64,000 bases of DNA, taken from positions 3,100,001 to 3,164,000 of the forward strand of contig NZ_CP037864.1 in NCBI RefSeq assembly GCF_004353845.1. The letters run 5' to 3'. Source of the DNA: Citrobacter arsenatis (GTDB lineage: Bacteria; Pseudomonadota; Gammaproteobacteria; Enterobacterales; Enterobacteriaceae). Below the pieces are notes generated by a model. That model saw nothing but the letters and a program-made list of their open reading frames with translations. It was not told where the DNA came from and searched no databases. Both the position numbers and the translations under genes were made by a program. Below are positions 43,702-52,668 of this stretch, in pieces (the stretch's first letter is position 1; each line of letters starts with the position of its first letter).

Positions 43702-44454
43702 TTATTGCATCAGAAACTTTTCAAGAAACTGACGGGTTCGCGGCTGCTGCGGATGCGTGAATAAGGATTTTGCGGGTCCCTGCTCCACGATCCTGCCTTG
43801 ATCCATAAATATCGCCCGGTCGGCCACATCGCGGGCAAAGCTCATTTCATGCGTCACAATCACCATGGTGCGTTTTTCCTGTGCCAGTTGGCGGATGGTA
43901 TTAAGCACCTCGCCAACCAGTTCAGGATCGAGCGCAGAGGTCGGCTCATCAAAAAGAATCACCTCGGGTCGCATTGCCAGCGCGCGGGCAATCGCCACAC
44001 GCTGCAGCTGCCCACCGGACAAACGCCGCGGATAGCTGGTTTCTTTACCCGCCAGCCCTACTTTTGCCAGCAATTCCCGCGCTCGGGCTGTCGCTTCAGC
44101 TTTCGGCTCGCCTTTAACAATCACCGGGCCTTCAATAATGTTTTCCAGCACCGTACGATGCGGGAATAAATTAAAGTTCTGGAACACAAAGCCTACGTGC
44201 TGGCGCAACTGACGAATCAGACTTTTTTGTTGAGTTAACGAGCGTGCGGTATCAATCGTAATCTCACCCACCTTAATCGTGCCCGCCTCCGGTTGCTCCA
44301 GCAAATTAATGCTACGCAGCAGCGTGGTTTTACCCGAACCGCTCGGCCCGATAATCGCTACCACTTCACCGGGTTTGACGTCAAGATCGATCCCATGCAG
44401 CACCGTTTGCCCATGAAATTTTTTGACCAGGTTTCTGACTTCGATAGCACTCAT
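43702..44454 (-). CDS. tcyN: Cystine/cysteine ABC transporter ATP-binding protein TcyN (YecC)
   Basis: The ATPase of the cystine importer FliY-YecSC. The 250-residue product has Walker A GPSGSGKTT (36-44), signature LSGGQLQRVAIARAL, and Walker B VILFDEPTS. The start overlaps the tcyL stop by 4 bases (ATGA). It is third in the dcyD-tcyL-tcyN group on the minus strand. Confidence 0.96.
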   Translation of the reverse strand: MSAIEVRNLVKKFHGQTVLHGIDLDVKPGEVVAIIGPSGSGKTTLLRSINLLEQPEAGTIKVGEITIDTARSLTQQKSLIRQLRQHVGFVFQNFNLFPHRTVLENIIEGPVIVKGEPKAEATARARELLAKVGLAGKETSYPRRLSGGQLQRVAIARALAMRPEVILFDEPTSALDPELVGEVLNTIRQLAQEKRTMVIVTHEMSFARDVADRAIFMDQGRIVEQGPAKSLFTHPQQPRTRQFLEKFLMQ

Positions 44455-45119
44455 TTCGGCTCTCTCTCCTGGCGGTTGAGTTGTTCTTCAAAATAGTTTT
44501 GCAGTGCAGAAAGCACCGTCGCCATCACCCAGTAAATCAACGAGGCCGCCAGATACATTGTGAACACTTCCAGCGTACGCGAGGTAATCAGTTGCGCCTG
44601 ACGGAACAGTTCTGGTACCTGAATCGTAGCGGCAAGAGAAGTGTCCTTCACCAGGCTGATAAAGCTGTTGCTCAGCGGCGGGAGCGCAACCCGCGCAGCC
44701 TGCGGCAGGATTGCCCGGCGCATGGTTTGCCACCGCGTCATACCAATACTGGCACCCGCCTCCCACTGCCCTTTGTCGATGGAAGAGATTGCCGCACGCA
44801 GGGTTTCCGCCGCGTAGGCCGCCGTATTGAGCGACAAGCCAATCATCGCCGCCGGGATGGGATCAAGCTCAATACCAAACTGCGGCAGACCGTAATAGAT
44901 CATGAACAGTTGGGCGATCAACGGCGTTCCGCGAAAGATAGAGATATAAAAGCGCGCCAGCCAGCGCACAGGCAGCAGCGGCGACAGACGCATCAGCGCC
45001 AGGATAAACCCCAGCACGAGGCCAAAGAACATCCCGCCGATACTCAGTTGCAGCGTAAAAACCGCGCCTTTGAGCAGATACGGCAGAGAATCAATCACCA
45101 GTTGGATACTTTCATGCAT
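44451..45119 (-). CDS. tcyL: Cystine ABC transporter permease TcyL (YecS)
   Basis: A 222-residue inner-membrane permease of the HisMQ family, with the EAA loop (ETLRAAISSIDKGQWEAGASIGMT). It matches E. coli YecS. It lies 21 bases after dcyD and overlaps tcyN by 4 bases. Confidence 0.96.
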   Translation of the reverse strand: MHESIQLVIDSLPYLLKGAVFTLQLSIGGMFFGLVLGFILALMRLSPLLPVRWLARFYISIFRGTPLIAQLFMIYYGLPQFGIELDPIPAAMIGLSLNTAAYAAETLRAAISSIDKGQWEAGASIGMTRWQTMRRAILPQAARVALPPLSNSFISLVKDTSLAATIQVPELFRQAQLITSRTLEVFTMYLAASLIYWVMATVLSALQNYFEEQLNRQEREPK

Positions 45120-45140
45120 TAGCGTTTTTCTACCTGGTTA

Positions 45141-46127
45141 TTACACGTGAGGATGGTAGGCAAACAGCGCAGGTGCCCCACCAGTATGAATAAAGAGAAT
45201 TGGCCCTTCGTCTTTGAAACGCTTCTGGCTGATGCCGTCAATCAAACCCGCCATCGCCTTACCGGTATACACCGGATCCAACAAAATACCTTCCAGGCGC
45301 GCCAACAGTTTTACTGCCTCCATGCCCTCTTCGTTTGGCGTACCGTAGCCCGGCGCAAAATAATCGTCCCATAACAGGATATCTGCTGAGGCCGTCAGTT
45401 CCAGTTCACGGGCAATATCCTGCTGCAGCGTAACAACTTTAGGCTTTTGATCGGCCACGCTACGCGAGACGGTCACACCGATAAGCTCTACGTCTGGCAT
45501 CAATTGTTCCAGCCCCACGGCCAGTCCGGCATGCGTTCCCGCGCTGCCCGAGGCCACCACCACGGAAGAGAGCGAGACGGCCCCTTCACACTGCTGAGCA
45601 ATTTCCAGCGCGCTTTCCACATAACCCAGTGCTCCAAGTGCGTTGGAACCCCCAACGGGGATCACATACGGGCGGAACCCTTGCGCTTCAATGCGCGTCG
45701 CCAGCTCCTGCAGCTGTGCATTCGGATCGGTCAGCGCATCGCACATTTCGATTTGCGTATTAAACAGGTCCAGCAGCAGACGGTTGCCATTGGTGAGATA
45801 GTTCTCCGCAGTGGTGCCAATCGGATTTTCCAGCAGCGCCACGCAGTGCAGGCCAAGTTTAGCCGCTACCGCCGCCGTCTGGCGCACATGGTTAGACTGA
45901 ATCGCACCGGCGGTTATCAGCGTATCTGCGCCTTCACGCAGCGCGTCTGCGGCGAGAAACTCCAGCTTACGCAGCTTATTGCCGCCCATCGCCATCGGCG
46001 TAACGTCATCGCGTTTGATGAAAATATCGCGCCCGAGATAGTCTGAGAAGCGCGGAAGATATTCGAGCGGCGTTGGCGCGCCAATAAATTCCAGACGTGG
46101 AAAGCGCGTTAAGTTATGCAGCGGCAT
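45141..46127 (-). CDS. dcyD: D-cysteine desulfhydrase DcyD
   Basis: DcyD is a pyridoxal phosphate enzyme that breaks D-cysteine into pyruvate, sulfide and ammonia. The start at 46127 (MPLHNLTRFPRLEFIG) gives 328 residues as in E. coli. The PLP-binding lysine is Lys51 in GGNKLRKLEF. It lies in the cystine-uptake group, which links uptake to D-cysteine disposal. Confidence 0.96.
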   Translation of the reverse strand: MPLHNLTRFPRLEFIGAPTPLEYLPRFSDYLGRDIFIKRDDVTPMAMGGNKLRKLEFLAADALREGADTLITAGAIQSNHVRQTAAVAAKLGLHCVALLENPIGTTAENYLTNGNRLLLDLFNTQIEMCDALTDPNAQLQELATRIEAQGFRPYVIPVGGSNALGALGYVESALEIAQQCEGAVSLSSVVVASGSAGTHAGLAVGLEQLMPDVELIGVTVSRSVADQKPKVVTLQQDIARELELTASADILLWDDYFAPGYGTPNEEGMEAVKLLARLEGILLDPVYTGKAMAGLIDGISQKRFKDEGPILFIHTGGAPALFAYHPHV

Positions 46128-46191
46128 ACAGCCTCCGGTATTCGTTGTTGTGATGTTCTTTTTATTATGCACGTTCAGGCGCAATGAAATA

Positions 46192-46221
46192 AAAAAAGGC
46201 GCTGTTAAAGGCGCCTTTTTT
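46192..46221. terminator. Rho-independent terminator between tcyJ and dcyD
   Basis: AAAAAAGGCGC (46192-46202) and GCGCCTTTTTT (46211-46221) form an 11-bp stem, with U runs on both strands. It ends the tcyJ transcript and can partly isolate dcyD-tcyLN from the fliAZ unit. Confidence 0.88.
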
Positions 46222-46234
46222 CATCAAATGACGA

Positions 46235-47035
46235 TTATTTCGTCACATCTGCTCCAAACCATTTTTCTGACAAGGCTTTCAGCGAGCCGTCTTTCTGCAT
46301 TTCAGCAATGGCTGCATCAACCGCTTTCAGCAGATCTTCATTGCCTTTGCGCAGCGCCACGCCGGACTCCTGGCGGGAGAATGCTTCACCGGTCACAGCC
46401 AGCGTATCCTTGGTTTTCTTCACCAGATCCAGCGCCGCCAGACGGTCAACCAGAATGGCGTCGATACGACCTACACGCAGATCCTGATATTTGGTCGGGT
46501 CATCATCATAGGTACGAATATCCACGCCCTGCACGTTCTGGCGCAGCCACTCTTCATAGTTGGTACCCAGACCAACACCGACTTTTTTACCTTTCAGATC
46601 GGCAGCAGTCTTAATAACGCCTTCATTGCCTTTCTTCACCAGCGCCTGGATACCAGAGACAGTATACGGGGTAGAGAAATCGTATTTTTTCTTACGTTCG
46701 TCAGAGATGGTCACCTGGTTAATGACCACGTCAATGCGCTTGGAATCAAGAGAGGCCAGCATACCGTCCCACTTGGTCGGCTTCAGTGTCGCTTTCACGC
46801 CAAGATGCTTGGCCAGTTCTTCAGCGAACTCCACTTCAAAACCGGTCAGCTTGCCGTCGTCACCCTGAAAACTAAACGGAGGATAGGTGCCTTCCAGGCC
46901 TACCAGCAGCGTGCCACGCTCTTTAACTTTATTTAACAGACCCTCATCTGCATAAGTCTTTACGCTCATTCCGGCGACAAGTGCAACAGCCATTACACTC
47001 ATCAGAGCCTGACGTCCCAGAAGTGCTAATTTCAT
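46235..47035 (-). CDS. tcyJ: Cystine-binding periplasmic protein TcyJ (FliY)
   Basis: The binding protein of the cystine importer. The start at 47035 (MKLALLGRQALMSVM) gives 266 residues with a Sec signal peptide of about 28 residues (ending VKTYADE). The solute-binding fold is nearly identical to E. coli FliY (GTLLVGLEGTYPPFSFQ). Despite the flagellar name it is a transporter part; it lies downstream of fliZ and fliA. Confidence 0.96.
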   Translation of the reverse strand: MKLALLGRQALMSVMAVALVAGMSVKTYADEGLLNKVKERGTLLVGLEGTYPPFSFQGDDGKLTGFEVEFAEELAKHLGVKATLKPTKWDGMLASLDSKRIDVVINQVTISDERKKKYDFSTPYTVSGIQALVKKGNEGVIKTAADLKGKKVGVGLGTNYEEWLRQNVQGVDIRTYDDDPTKYQDLRVGRIDAILVDRLAALDLVKKTKDTLAVTGEAFSRQESGVALRKGNEDLLKAVDAAIAEMQKDGSLKALSEKWFGADVTK

Positions 47036-47135
47036 AGTTACCCCGAATATTGTCATTAGTGACTATCATTTATGACTACAGTGTAAAGCGTTTGCTGTGT
47101 TCCACAAACACCACTCTGTTACACCTTATTCGTTT

Positions 47136-47687
47136 TTAATATATATCAGAACTGGCTGTCCAGGAGGATTTCTGCATATGTCCCATATGCGTATGAGCTT
47201 TAAACTGCTCATACTTGCGCAAGGCGATGCGGTAATTGTTGGTGCTGGTTTCCGGCAGCCACGGGGCAAGGTTTTCGTCGAGGAACCCTTCCTGCAGCAG
47301 GTCATGAGAGATATTTTGTTCGGTCAGATGATTCCCGAGGCGGCGCAAGCGGACAACGTATTCACGTACCGTGCCGTGGCTCATTTCGGTTTGCTCAAAT
47401 AAAAATTGTTTAAAACCGATGATATCAAAAAAATCGCTCTGCTCTTTGCAGTGCAAATCACCGCAAAAACGGCACAGCGCCACCCACTCTTTTTTCTCCT
47501 GTTCCCACTCAGCTTCATTCAGCAACGTGTCCAGGCGGGCGATGGCGATTTTATTCACAATTTGCCCGCGGCGAACCAGCGTGATCCGGTCGAGCAGCTT
47601 AAAGCAATGGGCGCAATGCGTCTGGCTGTGTTTGAAATCTTTGAGGTAGCGGCTTAGAGGCCGTCTTTTTGATTGCTGCACCGTCAT
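47136..47687 (-). CDS. fliZ: Flagella regulatory protein FliZ
   Basis: FliZ antagonises RpoS-dependent promoters and supports FlhDC activity. The 183-residue product matches E. coli FliZ. The Cys-rich region HCAHC, CRFCGDLHC near the N-terminus and the DNA-binding core-like segment GTVREYVVRLRRLGNHL are conserved. It lies 57 bases after fliA. Confidence 0.95.
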   Translation of the reverse strand: MTVQQSKRRPLSRYLKDFKHSQTHCAHCFKLLDRITLVRRGQIVNKIAIARLDTLLNEAEWEQEKKEWVALCRFCGDLHCKEQSDFFDIIGFKQFLFEQTEMSHGTVREYVVRLRRLGNHLTEQNISHDLLQEGFLDENLAPWLPETSTNNYRIALRKYEQFKAHTHMGHMQKSSWTASSDIY

Positions 47688-47744
47688 GAGAACTCCTGGT
47701 AGTCAATTCGTAATGCGGCATTGTTCAGGGGTAATAATGTACCC

Positions 47745-48464
47745 CTATAGCTTACCCAGCTTGGTGCGTAGACGTTTGATGGCCTGACTGTGCAACTGGC
47801 TGACCCGTGATTCACCCACTTCCAGTACCGCGCCAATCTCTTTCAGATTCAGCTCTTCCTGGTAGTACAGCGTTAACACCAGCTTTTCGCGCTCCGGCAA
47901 CGCCTCGATCGCTTCCATCACGCGCTGGCGGAGGTTACCCTCAAGTAGCTGTTGTAACGGGTTTTCCTGCTGATGTTCTTCCGTCACCAGCTCAATACTA
48001 TCGCCATGCTCTTCCCGCCACTCGTCATAGGAGAAGAGCTGGCTGTTATTGGTATCAAGCAACATCTGACGATACTCTTGCACAGGAATAGCCAGACGCT
48101 CCGCCACTTCGGTTTCCGTCGCGTTACGCCCTAATTCCTGTTCCAGTTGTCCCATCGCCTGTGCCACTTCGCGAGCATTGCGCCGAACGCTACGCGGCAC
48201 CCAATCCCGGCTACGTAGTTCGTCCAGCATCGCTCCACGAATACGCTGCACTGCGTAAGTGGTAAATGCCGTTCCTTGCAAAGCGTCATATCGGTCAACT
48301 GCATTCAATAACCCGATGCCGCCCGCTTGTAGCAGGTCATCCAGTTCTACGCTCGCCGGCAAACGCACCTGAAGGCGCAATGCTTCGTGACGCACCAACG
48401 GTACATAACGCTGCCACAGCGAGTGTTTATCCATTACACCTTCAGCGGTATACAGTGAATTCAC
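47745..48464 (-). CDS. fliA: RNA polymerase sigma-28 factor FliA
   Basis: FliA directs class 3 flagellar transcription. The 239-residue product starts at GTG 48464, as in E. coli (the next in-frame ATG, at 48434, lies 10 codons later). Regions 2, 3 and 4 are present: LDDLLQAGGIGLLNAVDRYD, and the C-terminal helix-turn-helix LKEIGAVLEVGESRVSQLHSQ. It is activated by FlhDC and also by itself at the sigma-28 promoter upstream. Confidence 0.97.
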   Translation of the reverse strand: MNSLYTAEGVMDKHSLWQRYVPLVRHEALRLQVRLPASVELDDLLQAGGIGLLNAVDRYDALQGTAFTTYAVQRIRGAMLDELRSRDWVPRSVRRNAREVAQAMGQLEQELGRNATETEVAERLAIPVQEYRQMLLDTNNSQLFSYDEWREEHGDSIELVTEEHQQENPLQQLLEGNLRQRVMEAIEALPEREKLVLTLYYQEELNLKEIGAVLEVGESRVSQLHSQAIKRLRTKLGKL

Positions 48465-48489
48465 GATAAACAGCCCTGCGTTAAATGAG

Positions 48490-48516
48490 TTATCGGCATG
48501 ATTATCCGTTTCTGCA
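48490..48516 (-). promoter_or_regulatory. Sigma-28 promoter of fliA
   Basis: On the minus strand: TGCAGAAA, 11 bases, GCCGATAA. The -10 is perfect and the -35 poor, like E. coli PfliA. It lies about 26 bases upstream of the GTG start. Confidence 0.7.
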
Positions 48517-48588
48517 GGGGTTTTAATCGGGTGAATAGTGGGTGAAATGGGGGGTTATTTGGGGGTTACGGGTAAAGCTGAATGTAAA

Positions 48589-48610
48589 AAACCCCGCCAG
48601 AGCGGGGTTT
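48589..48610 (-). terminator. Rho-independent terminator of fliC
   Basis: AAACCCCGC (48589-48597), loop CAGA, GCGGGGTTT (48602-48610): a 9-bp stem followed by U on the minus strand. It ends the fliC transcript; in E. coli the 3' end of this transcript yields the FliX small RNA, which cannot be proven here. Confidence 0.9.
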
Positions 48611-48626
48611 GCGCAGTAAGCGTAAA

Positions 48627-50144
48627 TTAACGCAGCAGAGACAGAACGTTCTGCGGAACCTGGTTGGCCTGTGCCAGTACAGAGGTACCTGCTTGTTGCA
48701 GGATCTGTGCTTTGGACATGTTGGACACTTCGGTCGCGTAGTCAGCATCTTCGATACGGCTACGTGCAGAAGTCAGGTTGTTAACGGTGTTACCCAGGTT
48801 AGTGATGGTAGAGTCGAAACGGTTCTGTACCGCACCGAGGTCAGAACGCAGCGCATCAACCTGTGCCAGAGCTTTATCAAGAACAGCCAGCGGATCTGCA
48901 GTACTGGTGCTTGCTTTAGCAACGTCTTCGTTAACCAGTTTAGCGCTACCGTTTTTATCGGTAGTAACATACATGGTTTTCTTATTCGCGCCAGCGCCGG
49001 TAGTTACATTGCCATCAACATCCACGTCATAGGTAGCGCCACTCGCTTTCAGCGTGCTGCCAGTTTTGGTTGCGTTCGCATTCTGCAAATCGGTAACGGT
49101 AGCGGCTTTGTTTGCGGTAGTTGCTGCAGTTGTCAGTGTACCATTCTGGCTGGTATATAAAGCCACGTCAGTTTTCACTTCAGCATCGGTACCAGAGGCA
49201 TCAGATGATGCTGCAATGGTGAAAGTGACAGTTTTACCATCAACTTTCGCAGTATAGGTACCATTACCAAATGTTGGATCGGTACCTTCAGCAGTTTTAG
49301 TAAACTCCATACCGTCAAAACTGAATTTCTCACCAACTTTGGTATTAGCACCCAAAGTTGCCATACTCGTTGCACTGGCGTTGTCAGTTGATGTTGTTGT
49401 ATAGACAGTAGATGCTGTGTTCGCTACAGTCGCTGTAGTCACCAGACTACCATCAGCCGCGCTGACATACAGAGCATTACCACCTGAAGTTACAGTTTGG
49501 GATTTAACATCAACATTAACCGTCGCCGCAGCACCGCCAACGGTAGCGCTGTAGTTATCAGTACCAGTAGCACCAAACTTGGAGATCAGATCGCTGGCAG
49601 TGGCTTTCTGCGCACCGTTCACGCGGAAATCAGATACACCCAGGCTCTGAGTATCGATTTTTTTCAGGTCGATGGAGATAGTTTCGCCGTCGTTAGCGCC
49701 AACCTGAATTTTCAGGGTGTTATCCTGAGCCAGTACTTTCACGCCGTTGAACTGAGTCTGACCGGATACGCGGTCAATTTCGCCCAGACGCTGAGTGATT
49801 TCGTTCTGGATGGAGGTCAGGTCGCTATCGGAGTTAGAACCGTTAGTTGCCTGAACGGTCAGTTCACGTACACGCTGCAGGTTGTTGTTGATTTCGTTCA
49901 GCGCGCCTTCAGTGGTCTGCGCGATGGAGATACCGTCGTTAGCGTTACGGGAAGCCTGAGTCAGACCTTTGATGTTTGCGGTGAAGCGGTTAGCGATCGC
50001 CTGACCAGCAGCATCGTCTTTCGCGCTGTTGATACGCAGACCAGAGGACAGACGTTCGATAGCGGAGCTCAGAGTGGACTGAGATTTGTTCAGGTTGTTC
50101 TGGGTCAACAGCGACAGGCTGTTTGTATTGATGACTTGTGCCAT
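48627..50144 (-). CDS. fliC: Flagellin FliC (H antigen)
   Basis: The filament subunit, 505 residues. The terminal D0/D1 helices are conserved (MAQVINTNSLSLLTQNNLNK; C-terminus ILQQAGTSVLAQANQVPQ). The central part (about residues 175-405) is rich in Thr, Ala, Ser and Val and matches no known antigen I can name. No fliB flagellin methylase gene lies between fliA and fliC, unlike Salmonella. It is monocistronic, with a sigma-28 promoter upstream. Confidence 0.97.
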   Translation of the reverse strand: MAQVINTNSLSLLTQNNLNKSQSTLSSAIERLSSGLRINSAKDDAAGQAIANRFTANIKGLTQASRNANDGISIAQTTEGALNEINNNLQRVRELTVQATNGSNSDSDLTSIQNEITQRLGEIDRVSGQTQFNGVKVLAQDNTLKIQVGANDGETISIDLKKIDTQSLGVSDFRVNGAQKATASDLISKFGATGTDNYSATVGGAAATVNVDVKSQTVTSGGNALYVSAADGSLVTTATVANTASTVYTTTSTDNASATSMATLGANTKVGEKFSFDGMEFTKTAEGTDPTFGNGTYTAKVDGKTVTFTIAASSDASGTDAEVKTDVALYTSQNGTLTTAATTANKAATVTDLQNANATKTGSTLKASGATYDVDVDGNVTTGAGANKKTMYVTTDKNGSAKLVNEDVAKASTSTADPLAVLDKALAQVDALRSDLGAVQNRFDSTITNLGNTVNNLTSARSRIEDADYATEVSNMSKAQILQQAGTSVLAQANQVPQNVLSLLR

Positions 50145-50213
50145 GATCTTTTCCTTATCAATTACAACTTGATGTTATTGGGCTGTTGCCCACGGTTTCT
50201 CACCGTAACCCAT

Positions 50214-50240
50214 GTATCGGCACCTTAAATTCGAACTTTA
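50214..50240 (-). promoter_or_regulatory. Sigma-28 promoter of fliC
   Basis: On the minus strand: TAAAGTTC, 11 bases, GCCGATAC. One mismatch in each element with exact spacing. It lies about 70 bases upstream of the fliC start. Confidence 0.9.
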
Positions 50241-50334
50241 GAAAATTTTTACTTTCCGCTCTCTTTTTTCTTAGCCCCTGAAATACCCTCTTTATATGCC
50301 ATTATTCTGCGCATTATTTTTACAAAACTATCAT

Positions 50335-50361
50335 TAAACTTTGCGCGCAGATTGCCGATAA
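50335..50361 (+). promoter_or_regulatory. Sigma-28 promoter of fliDST
   Basis: TAAACTTT (50335-50342), 11 bases, GCCGATAA (50354-50361): one mismatch to the FliA consensus with exact spacing, 38 bases upstream of fliD. Confidence 0.9.
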
Positions 50362-50399
50362 CCCGCTTAACTACTGTTTGCAATCACAAGGAATTAGGC

Positions 50400-51806
50400 A
50401 TGCCTTCATTTACTTCATTGGGCGTCGGCTCAAACTTACCACTGGATACATTGCTAACAAACCTGACTACTGCTGAAAAAAAACGTTTAACCCCAATTAC
50501 TCAACAGCAGAGTACGAATACGGCCAGATTAACCGCCTACGGCACGCTAAAAAGCGCGCTGGAAAAATTCCAGACGGCAAATACAACGCTGAACAGCGCC
50601 GATCTGTTTAAAAGCACAACCGTAACCAGCAGTACAGAAGATCTGACGGCCACAACCACTGCCGGCGCAGCGCCGGGGACCTATATGATCAGCGTAACGC
50701 AACTGGCGCAGGCGCAATCATTAAGTACCAAAAGCGGTATCAGTTCGGTGAAAGAGGCGTTAGGTGATACCTCCTCCGACAGTCGCACCATTAAAATTGA
50801 GCAAAAAGGCCGCAAAGAACCGCTGGAAATCAAACTCAGCAAAGACCAAACGTCGCTGGAAGGGATCCGTGATGCCATTAACGACGCCGACAGCGGTATT
50901 TCCGCCAGCATCGTTAAAGTTAAAGAAAATGATTATCAGTTGGTGTTAACAGCCGATAGCGGTGTCGATAATAAGATGACCATTTCCGTCAGCGGCGACA
51001 GTAAGCTCAATGATTTACTGGCCTACGACAGCACCGCCGGCAGCGGAAATATGAAACAGCTGGTGGAAGCGAAAAATGCACTGTTGAAAGTTAACGGCAT
51101 TGATATTGAACGCCCCAGTAACACCATTACCGATGCCCCGCAGGGCGTGACGCTGAATCTGACTAAAGAAGTGACCGACGCGCGGATCACCGTCACCAAG
51201 AGCAATGAAAAAGCGACAGAAGCGATCAAAGGTTGGGTTGATGCCTACAACTCGCTGCTGGATACGTTTTCAACGCTGACCAAATACACTGAAGTTGATC
51301 CTGGTGCCGAAACTCAGGACACGAATAATGGTGCGCTGCTCGGCGACAGCGCGGTGCGTACTATTCAGACAGGCATACGCGCCCAGTTTGCCAACGGCGC
51401 CAGCGACGGTGCGTTTAAAACGTTGGGCGAAATCGGTATTACCACCGACGGTACCACAGGCAAGCTGAAGATTGACGACACTAAGCTCGAAAAAGCGCTG
51501 AAAGATAATACCGCGGCGACGCGTCAATTGCTGGTTGGTGATGGTAAAGAAACCGGTATTACCACCAAAATTGCCACCGAGGTAAAAGGTTACCTGGCCG
51601 ATGACGGCATTATCGACGTTGCCCAGGACAATATTAACGCCACGCTGAAAAAGCTGACCAAACAGTATCTGGCCGTCAGTAACAGCATCGACGATACCGT
51701 CGCACGCTATAAAGCGCAGTTTACGCAGCTTGATAGCATGATGAGCAAACTGAACAGCACCAGTAACTATCTGGGCCAGCAATTTACGGCGATGAGTAAT
51801 TCCTGA
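50400..51806 (+). CDS. fliD: Flagellar filament cap protein FliD
   Basis: FliD forms the pentameric cap under which flagellin adds to the tip. The start at 50400 (MPSFTSLGVGSNLPLD) follows AAGGAATTAG and gives 468 residues, the same class as E. coli FliD. Terminal coiled-coil regions surround a central, more variable exposed domain. It is divergent from fliC and first in fliD-fliS-fliT. Confidence 0.96.
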   Translation: MPSFTSLGVGSNLPLDTLLTNLTTAEKKRLTPITQQQSTNTARLTAYGTLKSALEKFQTANTTLNSADLFKSTTVTSSTEDLTATTTAGAAPGTYMISVTQLAQAQSLSTKSGISSVKEALGDTSSDSRTIKIEQKGRKEPLEIKLSKDQTSLEGIRDAINDADSGISASIVKVKENDYQLVLTADSGVDNKMTISVSGDSKLNDLLAYDSTAGSGNMKQLVEAKNALLKVNGIDIERPSNTITDAPQGVTLNLTKEVTDARITVTKSNEKATEAIKGWVDAYNSLLDTFSTLTKYTEVDPGAETQDTNNGALLGDSAVRTIQTGIRAQFANGASDGAFKTLGEIGITTDGTTGKLKIDDTKLEKALKDNTAATRQLLVGDGKETGITTKIATEVKGYLADDGIIDVAQDNINATLKKLTKQYLAVSNSIDDTVARYKAQFTQLDSMMSKLNSTSNYLGQQFTAMSNS

Positions 51807-51821
51807 TAACACGAGGTAAGC

Positions 51822-52229
51822 ATGTATACCGCGAGCGGTACCAAAGCCTATGCACAGGTCAGCATAGAGAGTGGCGTGATGAGCGCCAGCCCACATCAGC
51901 TGATCGAAATGTTGTTTGATGGTGCGAACAGCGCCCTGGTGCGCGCTCGCCTGTTTATGCAACAGGGTGATATCGTCGCCAAAGGCGAGGCCATCAGTAA
52001 AGCCATTAACATTATCGACAATGGCCTGAAGGCTGGGCTGGATCAAGAGAATGGCGGCGAAATCGCCACCAACCTGTCTTCTCTGTATGACTATATGATC
52101 CGCCGTTTACTGCAAGCTAACTTGCGCAATGATTGTCAGGCTATTGAAGAAGTCGAAGGGTTGCTCGGCAACATTGCAGAAGCCTGGAAACAGATCTCAC
52201 CAAAAGCATCTTCCCAGGAGTCTCGTTAA
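51822..52229 (+). CDS. fliS: Flagellin export chaperone FliS
   Basis: FliS binds the FliC C-terminus and stops early polymerisation. The 135-residue helical product matches E. coli FliS (MYTASGTKAYAQVSIES). A CACGAGG-like ribosome site precedes it. Its stop codon overlaps the fliT start by one base. Confidence 0.96.
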   Translation: MYTASGTKAYAQVSIESGVMSASPHQLIEMLFDGANSALVRARLFMQQGDIVAKGEAISKAINIIDNGLKAGLDQENGGEIATNLSSLYDYMIRRLLQANLRNDCQAIEEVEGLLGNIAEAWKQISPKASSQESR

Positions 52230-52600
52230 TGACCTCAGCCGTGGAGTTTATCAACCGTTGGCAGCGCATCGCGCTACTCAGTCACTCAATGCTGGAACTG
52301 GCGCAGCGCGGTGAATGGGACCTTTTACTGGAACAGGAAGTTACCTATCTGCAAAGTATTGAAGTGGTCATGGAAGAGCAAACTCCACCTGGCATTACGC
52401 GAAGTATTCAGGATTTAGTGGCCGGGTACATTAAACAGACGCTGGATAACGAGCAACTGCTCAAAACATTGTTGCAGCAGCGCCTGGACGAACTCAGCAA
52501 TCTTATCGGTCAGTCGACGCGTCAAAAGACGTTGAATAACGCCTATGGTCGTCTTTCCGGCATGCTGTTAGTCCCCGACGCACCCACTGCCCCACAATAA
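52229..52600 (+). CDS. fliT: FliD chaperone and FlhDC antagonist FliT
   Basis: FliT is the export chaperone for the cap protein, and free FliT inhibits FlhD4C2. The 123-residue product is two residues longer than E. coli FliT, all helical, and starts within the fliS stop (TAATG). A hairpin between fliT and amyA may end the operon. Confidence 0.95.
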   Translation: MTSAVEFINRWQRIALLSHSMLELAQRGEWDLLLEQEVTYLQSIEVVMEEQTPPGITRSIQDLVAGYIKQTLDNEQLLKTLLQQRLDELSNLIGQSTRQKTLNNAYGRLSGMLLVPDAPTAPQ

Positions 52601-52630
52601 TTTCCCGTCTCGTCTGAATAATCTTCCATA

Positions 52631-52660
52631 CTCCAGAGGTCGGCCAAACGACTTCTGGAG
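52631..52660 (+). terminator. Hairpin between fliT and amyA, enclosing the amyA ribosome site
   Basis: CTCCAGAGGTCG (52631-52642) pairs with CGACTTCTGGAG (52649-52660), 12 bp with one G-U, six-base loop, and the flanks can extend it (CTTCC / GGAAG). The GGAG of the right arm is the likely ribosome site of amyA, whose ATG is at 52669. No U tract follows. Confidence 0.7.
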
Positions 52661-52668
52661 CACGGAAG

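Noticed and set aside
45447..46046. 199-codon plus-strand frame opposite dcyD
   Set aside because: It lies antisense to the PLP enzyme dcyD, which is clearly real.
48465..48626. A flagellin methylase gene fliB between fliA and fliC, as in Salmonella
   Set aside because: The gap is only about 160 bases and contains only the fliA promoter and fliC terminator.
49497..50228. 243-codon plus-strand frame opposite fliC
   Set aside because: It lies fully antisense to the conserved flagellin N-terminus and promoter, and its composition follows from flagellin codon use.
51270..52046. 258-codon minus-strand frame opposite fliD-fliS
   Set aside because: Antisense to two well recognised genes, no ribosome site, no family resemblance.
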